From contig JAGPNK010000012.1 in NCBI GenBank assembly GCA_020746835.1, forward strand, positions 682,001 to 746,000: a stretch of DNA of 64,000 nucleotides. Reading direction: 5' to 3'. Within the stretch, counting starts at the first letter, position 1. Each line of letters opens with the position of its first letter. Shown here one piece after another: positions 41,528 through 53,367 of this stretch. Both the position numbers and the translations under genes were made by a program. The notes under the pieces are model-generated. The model was not told where the DNA came from and searched no databases. It saw only the letters and a program-made list of their open reading frames with translations. The stretch is from Stachybotrys elegans. Its lineage: Eukaryota; Ascomycota; Sordariomycetes; Hypocreales; Stachybotryaceae.

Positions 41528-44500
41528 TCATCGTTCAATCAGGTTGGAGCACAGGTTCATGACGTGCGTCAGCTTGGCGTCGTACGTATTCGTCTCCGAC
41601 TCGAGCTGCAGCGTCACGCCCGAGAAGCGCTTCCACACGGGGATGAAGGCGCCGGCCTCGACCTCGCCAATCTTGGCAAAGGCCGTCTTGAGGACCTCGT
41701 GCTCGACAATCTTGTCGACGTGCTCGGGCCGCACGAGCTCCGTGCCCGCGGCGTAGTCCTTGCCCTGCTGCAGCCTCGTCGTGACAATGGCCACGGCGCT
41801 CGCCTTGAAGCAGTAGGTGATGAGGGCCGCGAGGCCGGCCGCCAGCGCCGTCGCGATGCTCGACCCCGTCGACTCCTTGGTCGACGACGTCTTGTCGGCG
41901 AGGTTGATGGCCAGGCTGCTGCCGCCGCTCGTGTTGACGTTGACGCCCGGGAAGATGAAGTCGTTGTCCTTGCCCGCGTGCCCAAAGGCCGTCCCGTCGT
42001 CGTGCGCCGCGCCGATGAGGAAGAACCGCTGCCGCTTGTACGCCGAGGGGTAGTGCTTGGTGGCGCTGATCTGGTCCGACGAGGAGCAGAACATGAGCAC
42101 CTTTTGCGAGCAGGCCCGCTCCAGCACCGAGTCGAGCAGCTTCTTCTCCTCGGACCCTTCTGGCGGCTCGGGGATCGTCCAGGACATGGAGATGATGGTG
42201 GCTTTCTTCTCGAGCGCGGCTTCGATGGCCTTGAGGATGCGTGTTAGCAGCGTTACAGTGCTTGAGGGAGTCAATTGGCTGGCTTACCAGTGCGGCCGAT
42301 ATGGGGTCGATGGTCGAGTGTCCCTTGGTAGGGCTCGTGTGCGTCTTCAGGCGGATCGAGTAGATGCTGGCCATGGGGCACACCTTGAGTATCATCCTCG
42401 CCATCTCGGTACCGTGCCCCCGAGCCGAGATGTAGTACTGCCCGACGCCTCCGTCCTGGTAGTCAAACGTCTTGCCCTCGATGACGCGGCCCGCAAAGGC
42501 AGAGTCGCACGAGTCGACGCCGTCGTCAATCAGCGCCACGACGACGTCCTTCTTGAGCTTCTGCAGGTCGGCCATGTGCTGCATGTCGACGTTTAGCAGC
42601 GGGTTGCTGTCGCTAAAGTCCTGCTGGAGCTTCTCCTCGGCCTGGGCGACTGTCCGCTTCCAGAACAGGTCCATGCTGCCAGAGAACCTCTCCATGCAGG
42701 TGATCCATTCGTGCTCCGTCATGGGGTTTGTCCTGCCGGCCGATTTGGAGGCGCCCGCCGAGGACACGGGCAGCTCGATCCCCTTGGTGCCCTCTCGAAC
42801 GACAACATCAATCTTGCGCTCTGGAGTCTCCTTCGCTGCTGGTGGCTCGGCGGCAGCGCCGGCGTCTGCATCCTCGCCTGGGCGATTCACAACGTCCTTT
42901 ACCTGGATGTTGGCGTTCTTGTTCAGACGGGATCGGAACTCCTTTAGATTCTCCTGAACCCAGGCCTTGGTGTCGTACAGCTGGAGCACGTCATGTTAGC
43001 ACCGATGGCATTCGTGTTTCCAAGAAATCGACTGGCGTCGACAACTTACATCGGCCTGCGAGGGGATGCTCAAATTGACAACTCTGAGCACTGGCAACTG
43101 CGGCAACCCTTCGAGCTCGCTCCATGCTCGCAGGACAGCATTGTTTCCACTCCATTTGAGCGTCACCTCCCTCAGCTCATTCCCGCTATCTTCGGAGGCA
43201 TCTGGGCGTATCGCTTGGCTGCCAGCCCGGCAGATGACTCTCGGGTCCAGATCCATCTTCTGCCAGTCCAGGTGCTCGACAATAATCTTACCCAGGGAAA
43301 TCTGAATCGCCTCGTCGCTGTGCGGCACCTTGGCGCTGTCGTCTATCTCCACCTTCAAGATGCGCCGGACGCCCTTGGTGTAGAGCCAGTCAAAGAAGAA
43401 CTCCATGTCCTGTCTTCCTGCTGCTCGAGGCTTCGGCGCTCTCCGGCCCGTGCGGTTGACGGTCACGATGGGGAACCTGACGTACATCAAGACCTCGTCG
43501 AACCGGATGCCACTCCTAGGGTCCTTTCCGAACCGCTCCAGGAAGACGGTGTCTTGTATCTCGGACGGCAGGCCCTCGTAGTCGAAGCAGATCTGGATAT
43601 CCTCCTGGATATTCTTGCCGTACAGAAAAGAAGTGGCCATCTTGATGCTGCGCGTGCGCATGTAGTGCAGCTTCAACATGTCGACAATTACGGCCGAGTT
43701 CTTGGCCAGGACCTTGGCTTCGGGTTTCTTAGAGGCGCTCTTGGAGGACGGCTTCTTTTCCTTCTTCTCCTTCTTCTCCGGCTTCTCCTCGGCCTTGAAC
43801 ATCTGCGTCGACACTCTCTTCAAGGGGGTGTTGGGCGCATGGTCCGTCCCAGCGGCGTTCGTGACAATCTTGGGAATGCCGGGGCTCTCCTCCCTCGTCC
43901 GCTCCTTGGGTTCCCGCATTTGTCTCGCGCGAGCTTGTTCATGGGCCGGTGGTGCAGCGTCTCGCAGCGGTCCCCTCTGCTCCTCGGCTTGCCGCAGCCG
44001 CTCCCGCTCTCTCTCTCTGAGTTGCTGTCGCAGCCGCTCATTCTCGTCCAGCTTTACCGCCTCAGGCTTTCGTCGCTCCCGATCACGTTCCGCAGCCTTC
44101 TTGTGGTCGCGCTCTGGAGCAGCACGGCTTTTGGGGTCCTTTTCACGGAGGCTTGCCTTTGGAGGCTCCTTCTCGCGGATGACAATGCTGATGTTGGGCG
44201 CCTTTCCATCCCCGCGTTCATGCTCCGCCTCTCGTTGTTGTTTGGCCTCGCGCTCCTTTCTGGCGAGTTCGCTCGCCAGGTAGGCGTCTTTAGACCGCTT
44301 GTGCTCCCCATAAACGGAATATTCAACCTTGTCTTCAGTTCGAACGTATTTGCCGTCCAGGAATGTGTCGAGGGGCATGAGTGCAGATCTCGCCCTGATT
44401 TCGTTGACGGCCTTGCTGTCTCTCTCGAGGAGCCGCTCGATGACGCCCACACGGTCATCCGTACACTGCGAGTACTCGACAGCGTAGTGGAAGGGCGACC

Positions 44501-45089
44501 TGTTGGTGCCGTCTCGGAGGTTCAAGGCGTTGTCGCTCGCACAGCTGATGAGCTTCTCAAGCACTTTGCCCTTGAGGTCCTTCTCGAAAGCCAAGGTGAG
44601 GCAAGTCTTCATTGACTCGCCCTTTCCGCAGGGAAGCTCCAGGGCATCGTGTACAGCCTGTTGATCGTCGCATGCATCTAGCATGTACTCAATCATTCTC
44701 CAAGTATATCTCTTTAGGTGGATTGCCTTGTACAGGGGATTCTGGCCCTCTTCGTTGAGCGTCCTGAGCAGATCTGGCCAGTAATGGAGCATCCGTTCCA
44801 CTAAAGGCTGAACATCTTGAGCGTTGACGGACATTTCATTCTTCTTATCGTTGACCAGACCGACAATGATGTGCAAAAAGGTTGGTTCGTCTTCTCCGAC
44901 CTGACTCACAACCTCGCCGTGCTGGTCGATGAAAGCCTCGGCATCCTCCTTGGTCGCCGTGCCATTGAAGATTCTCTTCATCTCGGATTGCGCAAGTTTC
45001 AGCTTCTTGATAATGTCATCCTCCTCCTCCTCCGAGTCTTCCTCGGAGTCGGAGTCAGCCCGCGACTCGCGGTCTTCAACGTCGGACAT
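41528..45089 (-). CDS. Ankyrin-like / S8 subtilisin-like protease fusion
   Basis: Three exons (45089-43050, 42980-42288, 42229-41528; introns 69 and 58 nt) give 1144 aa. An acidic start (residues 1-40) leads to ankyrin-like helices (about 70-215; for example EDEPTFLHIIVGL, GQNPLYKAIHL, NRSPFHYAVEYS). Then come an Arg/Glu-rich coiled coil (about 270-410), a Lys-rich linker and an alpha/beta middle domain (about 455-680). The protease domain fills the last third: Asp near 832 (VALIDDGVD), His near 869 (ARGHGTEMA), Ser near 1035 (STGSSIATALA). The usual oxyanion Asn seems to be replaced (MFCSSSDQ near 960), so activity may be altered. No signal peptide, so it is intracellular. It is next to a 298-aa beta-rich protein and an NLR-like gene. 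A role in activating a partner by cleavage, as in the gasdermin pair, is inferred. Confidence 0.85.
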
Positions 45090-45611
45090 TGTGGAAAGAA
45101 GACGACGACGAAGAGGGAAACAAAGAACAGAAAACGAATCCAATCAAAAGACTGTTAAAACAGGCGGGTTGCGTAAGGAAGAACCTCAGTCAACACGACG
45201 ACCTGGTTCAACCTTTGTTGTTGGTTCACAATACAGCTTCACGTCGGAGAAGGGGAACAGCGGGAGAGCTTATCCCCAAGTGTCGCGTAGAATCCCGACC
45301 CACAAAGCAGAGCCCCATGGATGTACCGTGAAGCTCTTGGAAGTACCCCCATGTCGTGCGTGACCCTGTCCTTAGTCGGTATGGCTACCGGTTTGGGCCG
45401 ACATTTCCCGCTTCTTGGCGAGCGACACCTCAACAGGAGATTAGCTGGTGACGGATCATAGCCTTGGGGAAGCTAGGGCTCCTAGTGTCTGACATACATA
45501 CACATCCTTGTTGGTCATGGGATCTTACCTATCCCAACCAGGAATAATCGAATGACACCAGTTCTTGTCCGTTGTTCTTTGTCTGATTTGTCATATTCAA
45601 TGAGGGGTTAA
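45090..45611. promoter_or_regulatory. Promoter region of the ankyrin-protease gene
   Basis: 522 bp between two leftward genes. It must contain the protease-gene promoter and the 3' UTR of the upstream gene. No obvious TATA box or repeat was noted. Confidence 0.4.
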
Positions 45612-46508
45612 CTATTTCTGAGCATCCAATATCATCGTCGTAAATGTCACATCGCTCAGCTTCTGCAAGTCCACGCTGCCCAGCTCTTCCGTATCGTAGA
45701 CCATGAGCTTGTTTGTTGGCTTCATGTCGGGCTTGAGCAGCACCGGGTCGTCTTCTGGCACGCCGCCAAAGAAAGACTCCAGTCTTGTCCACTTATCAGC
45801 CTTGCAAACCAGTCGCGGGACGCAGTGGAAGACTTCCTCATCCCGCCTCTTGATCCGCACAGCTACCCGGATCGAGGCCGGGACGCCCGTCTTGAGTGTC
45901 TTGTTCTCCAGAAGCGTCCACTTGGCCACGCGGTTGGGCGGCATGTTGTTCAAAACGAGCTTGCCTCCGCTGACGGTGGTGGCATCGGATGTTTCGCGGT
46001 TGACCGTCTTCTCCCACTTTGCTGAAGCACCTATATCAACTCCGTAACTCGCGCCAATGTTTCCCTCGGTGCCCTTGACAATGGTCTCGCTTTGAGTGCT
46101 AGGCAAGAAGCTGTAGTTGCCATCAAAGGACACTGCGTCTACCTCGGGGATCTGGTTGTTTGGTTCCGAAGCGTCGAAGCGCAACTCGATGGTAGCCTCG
46201 GCGACGCGGCGTGCTCGCTTGGCTGGATCAAATCGAAACTGAAGAACCAAGATTGTCGCCCAATAGTCGCTGTCGGCAGACATGGCTCCGTGTATCGAGT
46301 CGACGAGTGTGCACCGAATATCGACGCCATGGCCGGTTCTCTGAATCACCTCGGACCGTTGATACGGGTCTCGAGGATTGTTCTTGGTGTGAAATCCGCT
46401 CCCCTCGCTGCCGCCCTCAAACATACCGACGTCAAAGACGTCGACATCATCCGCCTGCTCAACCCCTTCGAGGTATGCATCCTGATCATCATCTCCGCGT
46501 TCCGCCAT
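45612..46508 (-). CDS. Beta-rich fungal protein of unknown function, candidate partner of the adjacent S8 protease
   Basis: A single exon of 298 aa from the ATG at 46508 (an in-frame GTG lies two codons earlier). The N-terminal 40 residues are acidic and disordered. The body alternates short hydrophobic strands (YWATILVLQFRF, EATIELRFDA) with a conspicuous Gly/Ser/Ala-rich amphipathic stretch, GNIGASYGVDIGASAKW (about residues 149-165), followed by ETSDATTVSGGK. Such alternating segments resemble membrane-inserting beta hairpins, though soluble beta-sandwiches can look alike. Two Cys lie in FHCVPRLVCKADKW near 230. No family name is recognised. It lies 522 bp upstream of the ankyrin-protease gene on the same strand and shares a 585-bp divergent promoter with the NLR-like gene. 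A TTTATAAATA box (46584-46593) sits about 80 bp before the ATG. Confidence 0.7.
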   Translation of the reverse strand: MAERGDDDQDAYLEGVEQADDVDVFDVGMFEGGSEGSGFHTKNNPRDPYQRSEVIQRTGHGVDIRCTLVDSIHGAMSADSDYWATILVLQFRFDPAKRARRVAEATIELRFDASEPNNQIPEVDAVSFDGNYSFLPSTQSETIVKGTEGNIGASYGVDIGASAKWEKTVNRETSDATTVSGGKLVLNNMPPNRVAKWTLLENKTLKTGVPASIRVAVRIKRRDEEVFHCVPRLVCKADKWTRLESFFGGVPEDDPVLLKPDMKPTNKLMVYDTEELGSVDLQKLSDVTFTTMILDAQK

Positions 46509-47093
46509 ATTCACCTAATCGTTAGACAGGGAACCAGTATGTCTTGATAGTGAGTGCGCAGGCATGGAACGAGCCACGCGTCCTATTTATAAACATCCAC
46601 CTAACCCACAGAGCCCGTGATCCAAATGCCGACGCATAGGTTACGCGTCTCGCATCCTGGCCTGTAGCTTGCTTATTAGTCTGAGGGCTTTAGATCCACC
46701 GTTGCTTGAGCCGCCTCCTGTATTCGGCCATGTCAGCCCCCTTTTAATCCTGGTGAGAGGGGCAAGCCATTGAATGCCCCTCATTTGATGCTGTGCGGCA
46801 ACTGCTTTCACCGCATGTATTAGAAAACACCCTTGCAAGAAGCTGGTAAGGCTGTAACAATAGCGGGTTCATAGCCTGATCCTTCGGCTTGTACCTTGCT
46901 CCTTCAGCAAGTACCTCGCAAGTATTGTCCATCATTGGAAATCCACCCATTCGGCCTTCAGCCTCCTCGTTGGGCAAGGGAGCGGAGCAGCGTGTCCCAA
47001 GATTTCCTCTCGTTACCACTCCTTCTGACATCGATTCTTCACCTTTGCTGAGAGAAGCAACACTATTGCGCACTTGCTTCGCTTCGCGACAGG
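46509..47093. promoter_or_regulatory. Bidirectional promoter of the beta-rich protein and NLR-like genes
   Basis: 585 bp separate the two divergent start codons. On the leftward side TTTATAAATA (46584-46593) is a good TATA box. Around 46880-46925 the pair CCTTCGGCTTGTACCTTGC / CCTTCAGCAAGTACCTCGC forms near-repeats. No TATA box was seen for the rightward gene. Confidence 0.6.
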
Positions 47094-50000
47094 ATGAGCG
47101 AGTCACAAACATCCGACTCGGACTCGTCGGTTCACGAGCTCCCGGAGAGAGCTCGCGGCGAGGACGATGCGTCAGAAGCACCTGCTGAGGCTACTCGGGA
47201 TGGGGATGACGCCAAATCCGAGGCTCCTTCTGAAATATCTTCCGTGGCTACAGAAAATCTCCTGGGCCTTGCGAAGGATGAGCCAATTGCTTACCCCGAG
47301 CCTGAACCCAAGCTCCTGGGATTGACCAAGCCTTGGGGATGGTCACTTTATGATGATTACGAGTAGGTAGACGGAAATGTAGCTCGCTGAACTGCACAAC
47401 TGACCGATATGGGCAGCGTGATAACAGTCCATGGTCTCCGCGATGACCATAAAACAGCGTGGCAGACCTCGAGCGGGGACTTTTGGCTGCGGGATCAGCT
47501 CTTCCCCAACATCAACATTCGCCAACTGGATTATAGCTACGCAGTGGACGACTCGGCTAGGGTCTTTGGGCCTCGAGGTATCGAAGCCGAAGCACGGAAC
47601 CTCATCCGAGACTATAATCAGTTCAGACAAGAGCTGCCAGACGTAAGCCAACTGCCGTCTGTGGCCTACTCACGTATGCCAGCTTGCTTACAATCTACAG
47701 ACTGAGACTGGCAGACCCATTCTATGGATTTGCCATGATATTGGAGGCACTATTGTGAAGCAGGTTCGTTCATTTGGAGAATTGCCCTATCCAAGGACAT
47801 GAATAACACCTAATAGGCCCTGCTTGAAGCCGCCAAAGCTAGGCAGCAGTGTCATGACGAGGATGTTGACACATGGGAACAACACAAGGATACGAGGTTC
47901 CGGATCGCAACACACTCGAGCGCAATTGTAAGGGATCGACTCTAATCTTGAGGACGTATCCTCCGTATATGGACTGACTTTTGGCAGATATTCCTGGGAA
48001 GCCCTCACAAGTCCGAGTCAATAGACACACTGGAGGATGAGCTGCACAACCTGATGGAACTCCCAGGTCCCACGATCAAGCACGGCATCATGAAGAAGAT
48101 CAGGACCCTTGCGCAGCAAGTGAGCCAGACAAACCTTGACTTTATCGATGCAAGGTTGTTTTCCCGTCTGGTGCACATCGACGTCTTCTACATGACAGAC
48201 CTCGAAACTCATGCCGAGCTGGAGGCGAAGCTACTACCAAGCCCTGAAAAACAAGCGACCAGTGAACAAGACGACAAGAAGTCGGAGGACGACAAAGGCT
48301 CTGAGCACGGCATTGAGAAAGCCGATGGCGATGGCGCGGAAGAAACCAAAACGCCCCAGAGCAGCAATGGTGGAAACGATGGTGATAAGGGTGAGGGCAA
48401 GAGTGAAGAGCCCTTAAAAGACGAGCAGACGCCGGATCCGAATGATCCAAAGTCGGATGAATCTGGCCCTCGGAAGCCAGCCTTTCCCCAGTTTCCAGAG
48501 GTTCCTGCTACTCCATTCAGCCGCTTCTCGATCAACCTCTGCACCAACTTCGAAATGTCCGCCAGGTGGCGGGAGGCCTCGATTGAACATGCCAACCACG
48601 TCAAGGGAGACAACGGTCTTCCGGTCAACGATACTTGGATATCTGGAATCGTAACCCGCTTCAACGACAACTGGTATGGTGAGTATTGTGGCTCCGCGTT
48701 GCCCAGAACTATCTGACTAACAGAGCTACAGCACTCAAAGTCAGCAATGACCTCATCCGCATTCAGTGTGCTCTCCTATCTCTGATCCCACCACCGCGAC
48801 CTCTGAAGGTGCACGTGGATCCTACCGTGTCCGACAAGCAGCAGCTGTCCTTCCTCACGTGGTTCTCCAAGCACGAGAAGTACGACCTGTTTCATCGTAC
48901 GTTTGGCCCTCACTTGATGCACATCGAGGGTGATGGAATCGACCCAAAGCGGTTCCGCATGATATCGCAGTACTTCCACTCATTCTACGAGGATGATAAC
49001 CTCACCAAATGGGGGAATGACTACGGAGGAGCGTCGTTCCGCTTCGAATTCAGCAAGTTCGATAGCAGGTACAACAGCATCAAGAGCATGCTCTTGACAT
49101 TCATCAGCGAGACTAGTTGGCGGAGCTGGTCCAAATCCGAGGGTGTCGCTGGAGCCCTTAATCTCATCAACGACTGTCGCGTTTCGTCCCTCTCGGATAT
49201 CTGGTCTCTCTTTGTGGATATGAGAAAATGTGCGCCAGTCACAAAATTCACCTTCTTCCTGAGCTGCTTCGACGAGTGTGTCGAGGAGGAGAAGGCTTGG
49301 TTCGTAGAGAACGTCATTGAACAGCAACGCCACTCAGACCTCAACTTCCGTCTCATCTTCACAACCAGAGGCCCGGATGCTCTATTGAGCAGACTCATCG
49401 ATGACTCTGAAAGAATACGTCTTGCAGACTGTCCAGCGCCGGTGGTGGGCTATGCAATCGACGAGCGCGAATTTGACCCCAGCGGCCTCACCGCCAGTCT
49501 CGAGGAAGTATTTGAGAGACGGCCGAACCTAGCCAGCATCAGGGAAGAGCTGGAAGGTCTGATGTCTGAGTGCCAGGCCTCTCCTTACCTAGGGTACAGG
49601 ATCTTGGACTGGCTTAGCCGCTATGGACGAGGACGCCCAATCTCTAAAATTTCTGCTTCAATAGCCAAGCTGAGACCGGTCACACCCCAGAACATGATGG
49701 AAGTCTTCTTGGGCTGTCTGACAGAGGACAAGAGAGAGCTGGCACTCTCCATCTACAAATGGGTGCGGTATGCCCGCGAGCCGCTGACGCTTGAAGAGCT
49801 CGCTCATGCCCTCGTTGTTTCGAGGGACCCTGAAGACACACCTTTGCTGGATATCGACTATGAAAGTCTGTCTGACGACATCCAAACCATTTTCTGTGGA
49901 ATCATCGAATCCGACGGTCGTGATATCAAGTTCTTCCACGACTCGTTCTACACCTTTACGCCTCCTGGAATTGACGATACAGACCTTTCATCTATCCATG

Positions 50001-53000
50001 CCATGTTTGCTCAGACTTGCTTGAAGTATCTGATGCGAGAGGATGTGCAGTCTAGATATGCTGAGCTGTCGATGGAAAACTTTGACCCGGATCCTCTCCT
50101 CCGTCCTATCCATCTGCCTAGAAGAGACTTCTTGTCCTACGCAGCCCGCTTCTGGATCGAACACTACGAGCTTAGTGGCCCTGATACACCCCTTGAGTTG
50201 GCCATAAGCCTCTTTGATAATGAAAAAGTGCGTCGAAAGTGGACCGAGGCGCACTACATCATGTCACACCCCTTTACTCGAATTGGCCGAAGCTACGAAT
50301 CAACGATTCCTTTGCTTGCTTCTCTTGGCCTCGAGGAGATTATGGACCGCCAGATAGAAGCGGAGAAGGGCAGCAAGTACTTCAACCAGGACATCTGGCT
50401 GGCAATCACCGAAGCAGGACGACACGGCTCTGCAGCCATGGTCCGCAAGCTGCTGGGCTATGTGGATACTCAAGACGTTGATGCTCAAGTGGCTGGGCTT
50501 CAGGATGCGGTGTACTGGTCTGCTCTCCCCGGGAACGATGAGGTGCTGTCCATGATCCTGGAGCAAATCAAATCTCAAGACTCATTTTCCTGGCCGCAGT
50601 CGGTGGTGTGCCGAGCCGCCGTGTCCGGCTGCAGCGACGTCCTGGCTGCCTTTGCCGCGGCCGGAGGCGACATCTCGGAAGCATACGCAGTCTGGTTCAC
50701 CGATTCTCCTCTACACGGTGCTCTTTACTGGGGACGCGAGGACACCGTGGACTTGCTGATCAAGCTTGGCGTTAACCTGGAAGCGGTGAATCACGCGGGA
50801 TGGACACCTCTGATGCTCTCTCTTGATGTGGGCAACCCAAGGATTATACAGAAGCTCCTCGATGCCGGATCCAATGTCGACGCAAAGGACAACGATGGCG
50901 TCCCGGCCATCATGACCCCGATCTATTCAGGCGATCATGTTGCTCTGGATATGCTCCTCACTGCTGGTGCCAAGCACGACGTTGGTGAATATGACACTGA
51001 GGAGGATGGCCTTCGTCCTCCCATTATTCATGCTGTCGATTACGGAAGAGCCGGGTGTACTCGGGTTCTCCTAAAGCACGGTGCCAATATCGAAACGGAA
51101 TCCAAGATCGGAACGCCCTTGTACATGGCTAGCTTGGATGACGAGGCCATGGTGCAGCTCTTGCTTGAACATGGAGCAGACCCCAACAAGTTCTACACTG
51201 ACAAGGAGATGCTCATGGTCCGAGCTACGAGGTCAAATACGCGAATCCTGGGCTGGCTGATTGACAAGGGTGCCAAGCTGGACGCCCAAGAGACTTGGGA
51301 GGAGGCGAGCTTGAAGACGCCCTTGACGGCCGCCATCAATCTTGCTACACCCGAGATCTTGGAGTATCTCATTGACAGAGGCGCATCTCTAGATTATATC
51401 CCAGAAGGGGCTGAGTCGCCCGTCTTTGTGTCTGCCTTCCGATGCTCCGATATCAACATGGCAAAGCTGCTCCTACGCAAAAACGCAGACATCAAGTGGC
51501 GAAGGGATGATGGATGGGGTCCCCTCGAGGCCGCCTATGATATTCCTGCTCATCTTTCACTGTTCCTCGAGCATGGTGCGGATCCCAACGCCATGTGTGA
51601 TCGTGGGACGGTTCTCATGATGGCATCGAGATGGGGGTTCAGTGAGACGGTCAAAATTCTCCTCGAGCACAAGAGCACGCCTGTCGATCTGGAGGCCAAG
51701 TTCACCTGGGACCCCGAGGACGACGATTACAACAGCACGGCCCTACAGTTTGCACTCAAGACTGGCAACTTTGAGATTGCAATCATGCTGCTTGATGCCG
51801 GAGCAAAGCTGGACGACTCTGGCATCTACCTCAAGTACATCCTGCAGTCCATCACTGATGAAGATAATCAACACCTCCATCTCATCCTTGAAAGGTGTCT
51901 CAAGGGGGGCGCCAAGACAGACTACAGCGACAGCGATGGAAATACCATCCTTCACGCCATCAACAACCACATCCACGTCTCAACCATCCAACTGCTCCTC
52001 GATGCAGGAGCGCCTCTGGACACGGCGAACGCTGCTGGAATAACGCCACTCATGGTAGCAATACAAAATGCCAACATTGAGGCAATGAAGCTCTTCATCT
52101 CCAAGGGAGCCCGCACGAATACCTGCACGCCCAGTTATGGCACGTTCCTCCATCTGGCCCTCGAGCAAACATCCCAGTCGGATGATGTGGTATTTGAGAT
52201 GGTCAAGTTGCTGTGCGAGGCCAAGGTTGACCCCGCCCTGCCTGGTCCTGAACCTGAGCGTGAATCTTTTCTCTGCACTGCTGCTGGCAGCGGGTCCCAA
52301 TATGACCCGTCTCTCCGGCGGAAGCTTACCCGTCATCTCGTCGATGAGCTTCATATGGATCCGAACATTAGAAGTGGCAACGGGGTTGGGTATCCTCTTC
52401 TCGCTGCAGCCCGGGTAGATGACACCGGCTTGGTGGAATATCTTATCCGCCGGGGCGCAGATCCAAACGTGGCGGATAGCCAGGGCCGTCGTGCTATTCA
52501 TCATCTCGTGACAAAGGGTGCCGTATTGTATAGAAGGATGACGCACGCTCTACGAGACGCCGGTGCGGACCTCGAGGCACCGGATAACTTTGGGCGGACT
52601 CCATTGCACTTTGCTGCAGCAGGCATCCCGTCGTGGCATCTGGGATATAGCCTGCCAGCTTTACGGAAGCACCTGGACATCAACGTCAGGGATATAGATG
52701 GCTGGACGCCGCTTATGTGGGCGAGCCGCAAGATGGGCAACTTTGATGTCGCGGTTGGGGAGTTTGTCAACAATCAACACGCCAACATCTGGCCCAGGAG
52801 CAAGGACGGCAAGTGGTCCGCTCTCAAGCTGGCTCGCTTCTCTGACTTGGGCGACGAGTACGAGGCCATGCTGATGCCACCGGAAGATGAGCAAGAGCGG
52901 GAGGGCGTGGACGGAACCAAGGAGACATGGGATCCCGAGTTTCACCAGTGCGAGAAGGCGGACAAGGTGACTTGGTCAGCAAGGTGTGACAGCTGCCTGA

Positions 53001-53367
53001 TGGTGAGTATTACGAGCCCCCTCGCGCGTGCAACGAGATATGCTGATCAAGACGTCGAAAGCAATCGCCAGGTACATGGCAAAAATGCACCACCTGCAAT
53101 CCCGACGTCATGCTGTGCTTCAAATGCTTCCCGCACCGAAAGGAGATGCACGCTGCGGATCACGAGTTTGAGGAGTACCTCGAGTCCAAGGAGGACGATG
53201 CCGCGGCGCCTGCATCTCGCGCGGCATCGCGGGTATCTCATGTGTCGGTGGACAGCGATGGCAACCCTGTCGTCCGTGATACCTCTGCGACTGAGGTTAC
53301 CGAGACCAACACGGACGATGACGACACGGACGACGACACGGACGATGACGATGATAGCGATGATTGA
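47094..53367 (+). CDS. NLR-like protein: alpha/beta-hydrolase head, degenerate NACHT-like region, ankyrin repeats, ZZ finger
   Basis: Seven exons (47094-47362, 47417-47642, 47701-47763, 47817-47927, 47988-48678, 48732-53002, 53062-53367; introns 53-60 nt) give 1978 aa. Residues 90-280 form an alpha/beta-hydrolase head (VITVHGLRDDHKTAW; IFLGSPHK) in which the nucleophile elbow reads CHDIGG, with Asp for the usual Ser. An acidic Lys/Ser linker (about 300-390) follows. The NACHT-like region (about 500-830) has HIEGDGIDPKR in place of a Walker A loop, FFLSCFDEC as the Walker B-like strand, LIFTTRGPD, and a winged-helix WVRYAREPLTLEELAHAL. About eighteen ankyrin-type repeats fill 1110-1780. After the last intron a ZZ zinc finger (CDSCLM...WQKCTTC...CFKC...HAADHEF, about 1871-1907) and an Asp-rich tail end the protein. 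This is the plan of fungal incompatibility and immune receptors, but with impaired nucleotide-binding motifs. Confidence 0.88.

Noticed and set aside
42993..44615. 540-codon open frame on the + strand
   Set aside because: Antisense to the ankyrin-S8 gene; Leu-rich with no domain pattern.
48340..48420. P-loop-like GDKGEGKS string in the NLR-like protein
   Set aside because: It lies in a disordered Asp/Lys/Glu/Ser linker, well before the NACHT-like region and without the flanking hydrophobic strand, so it is a chance match.
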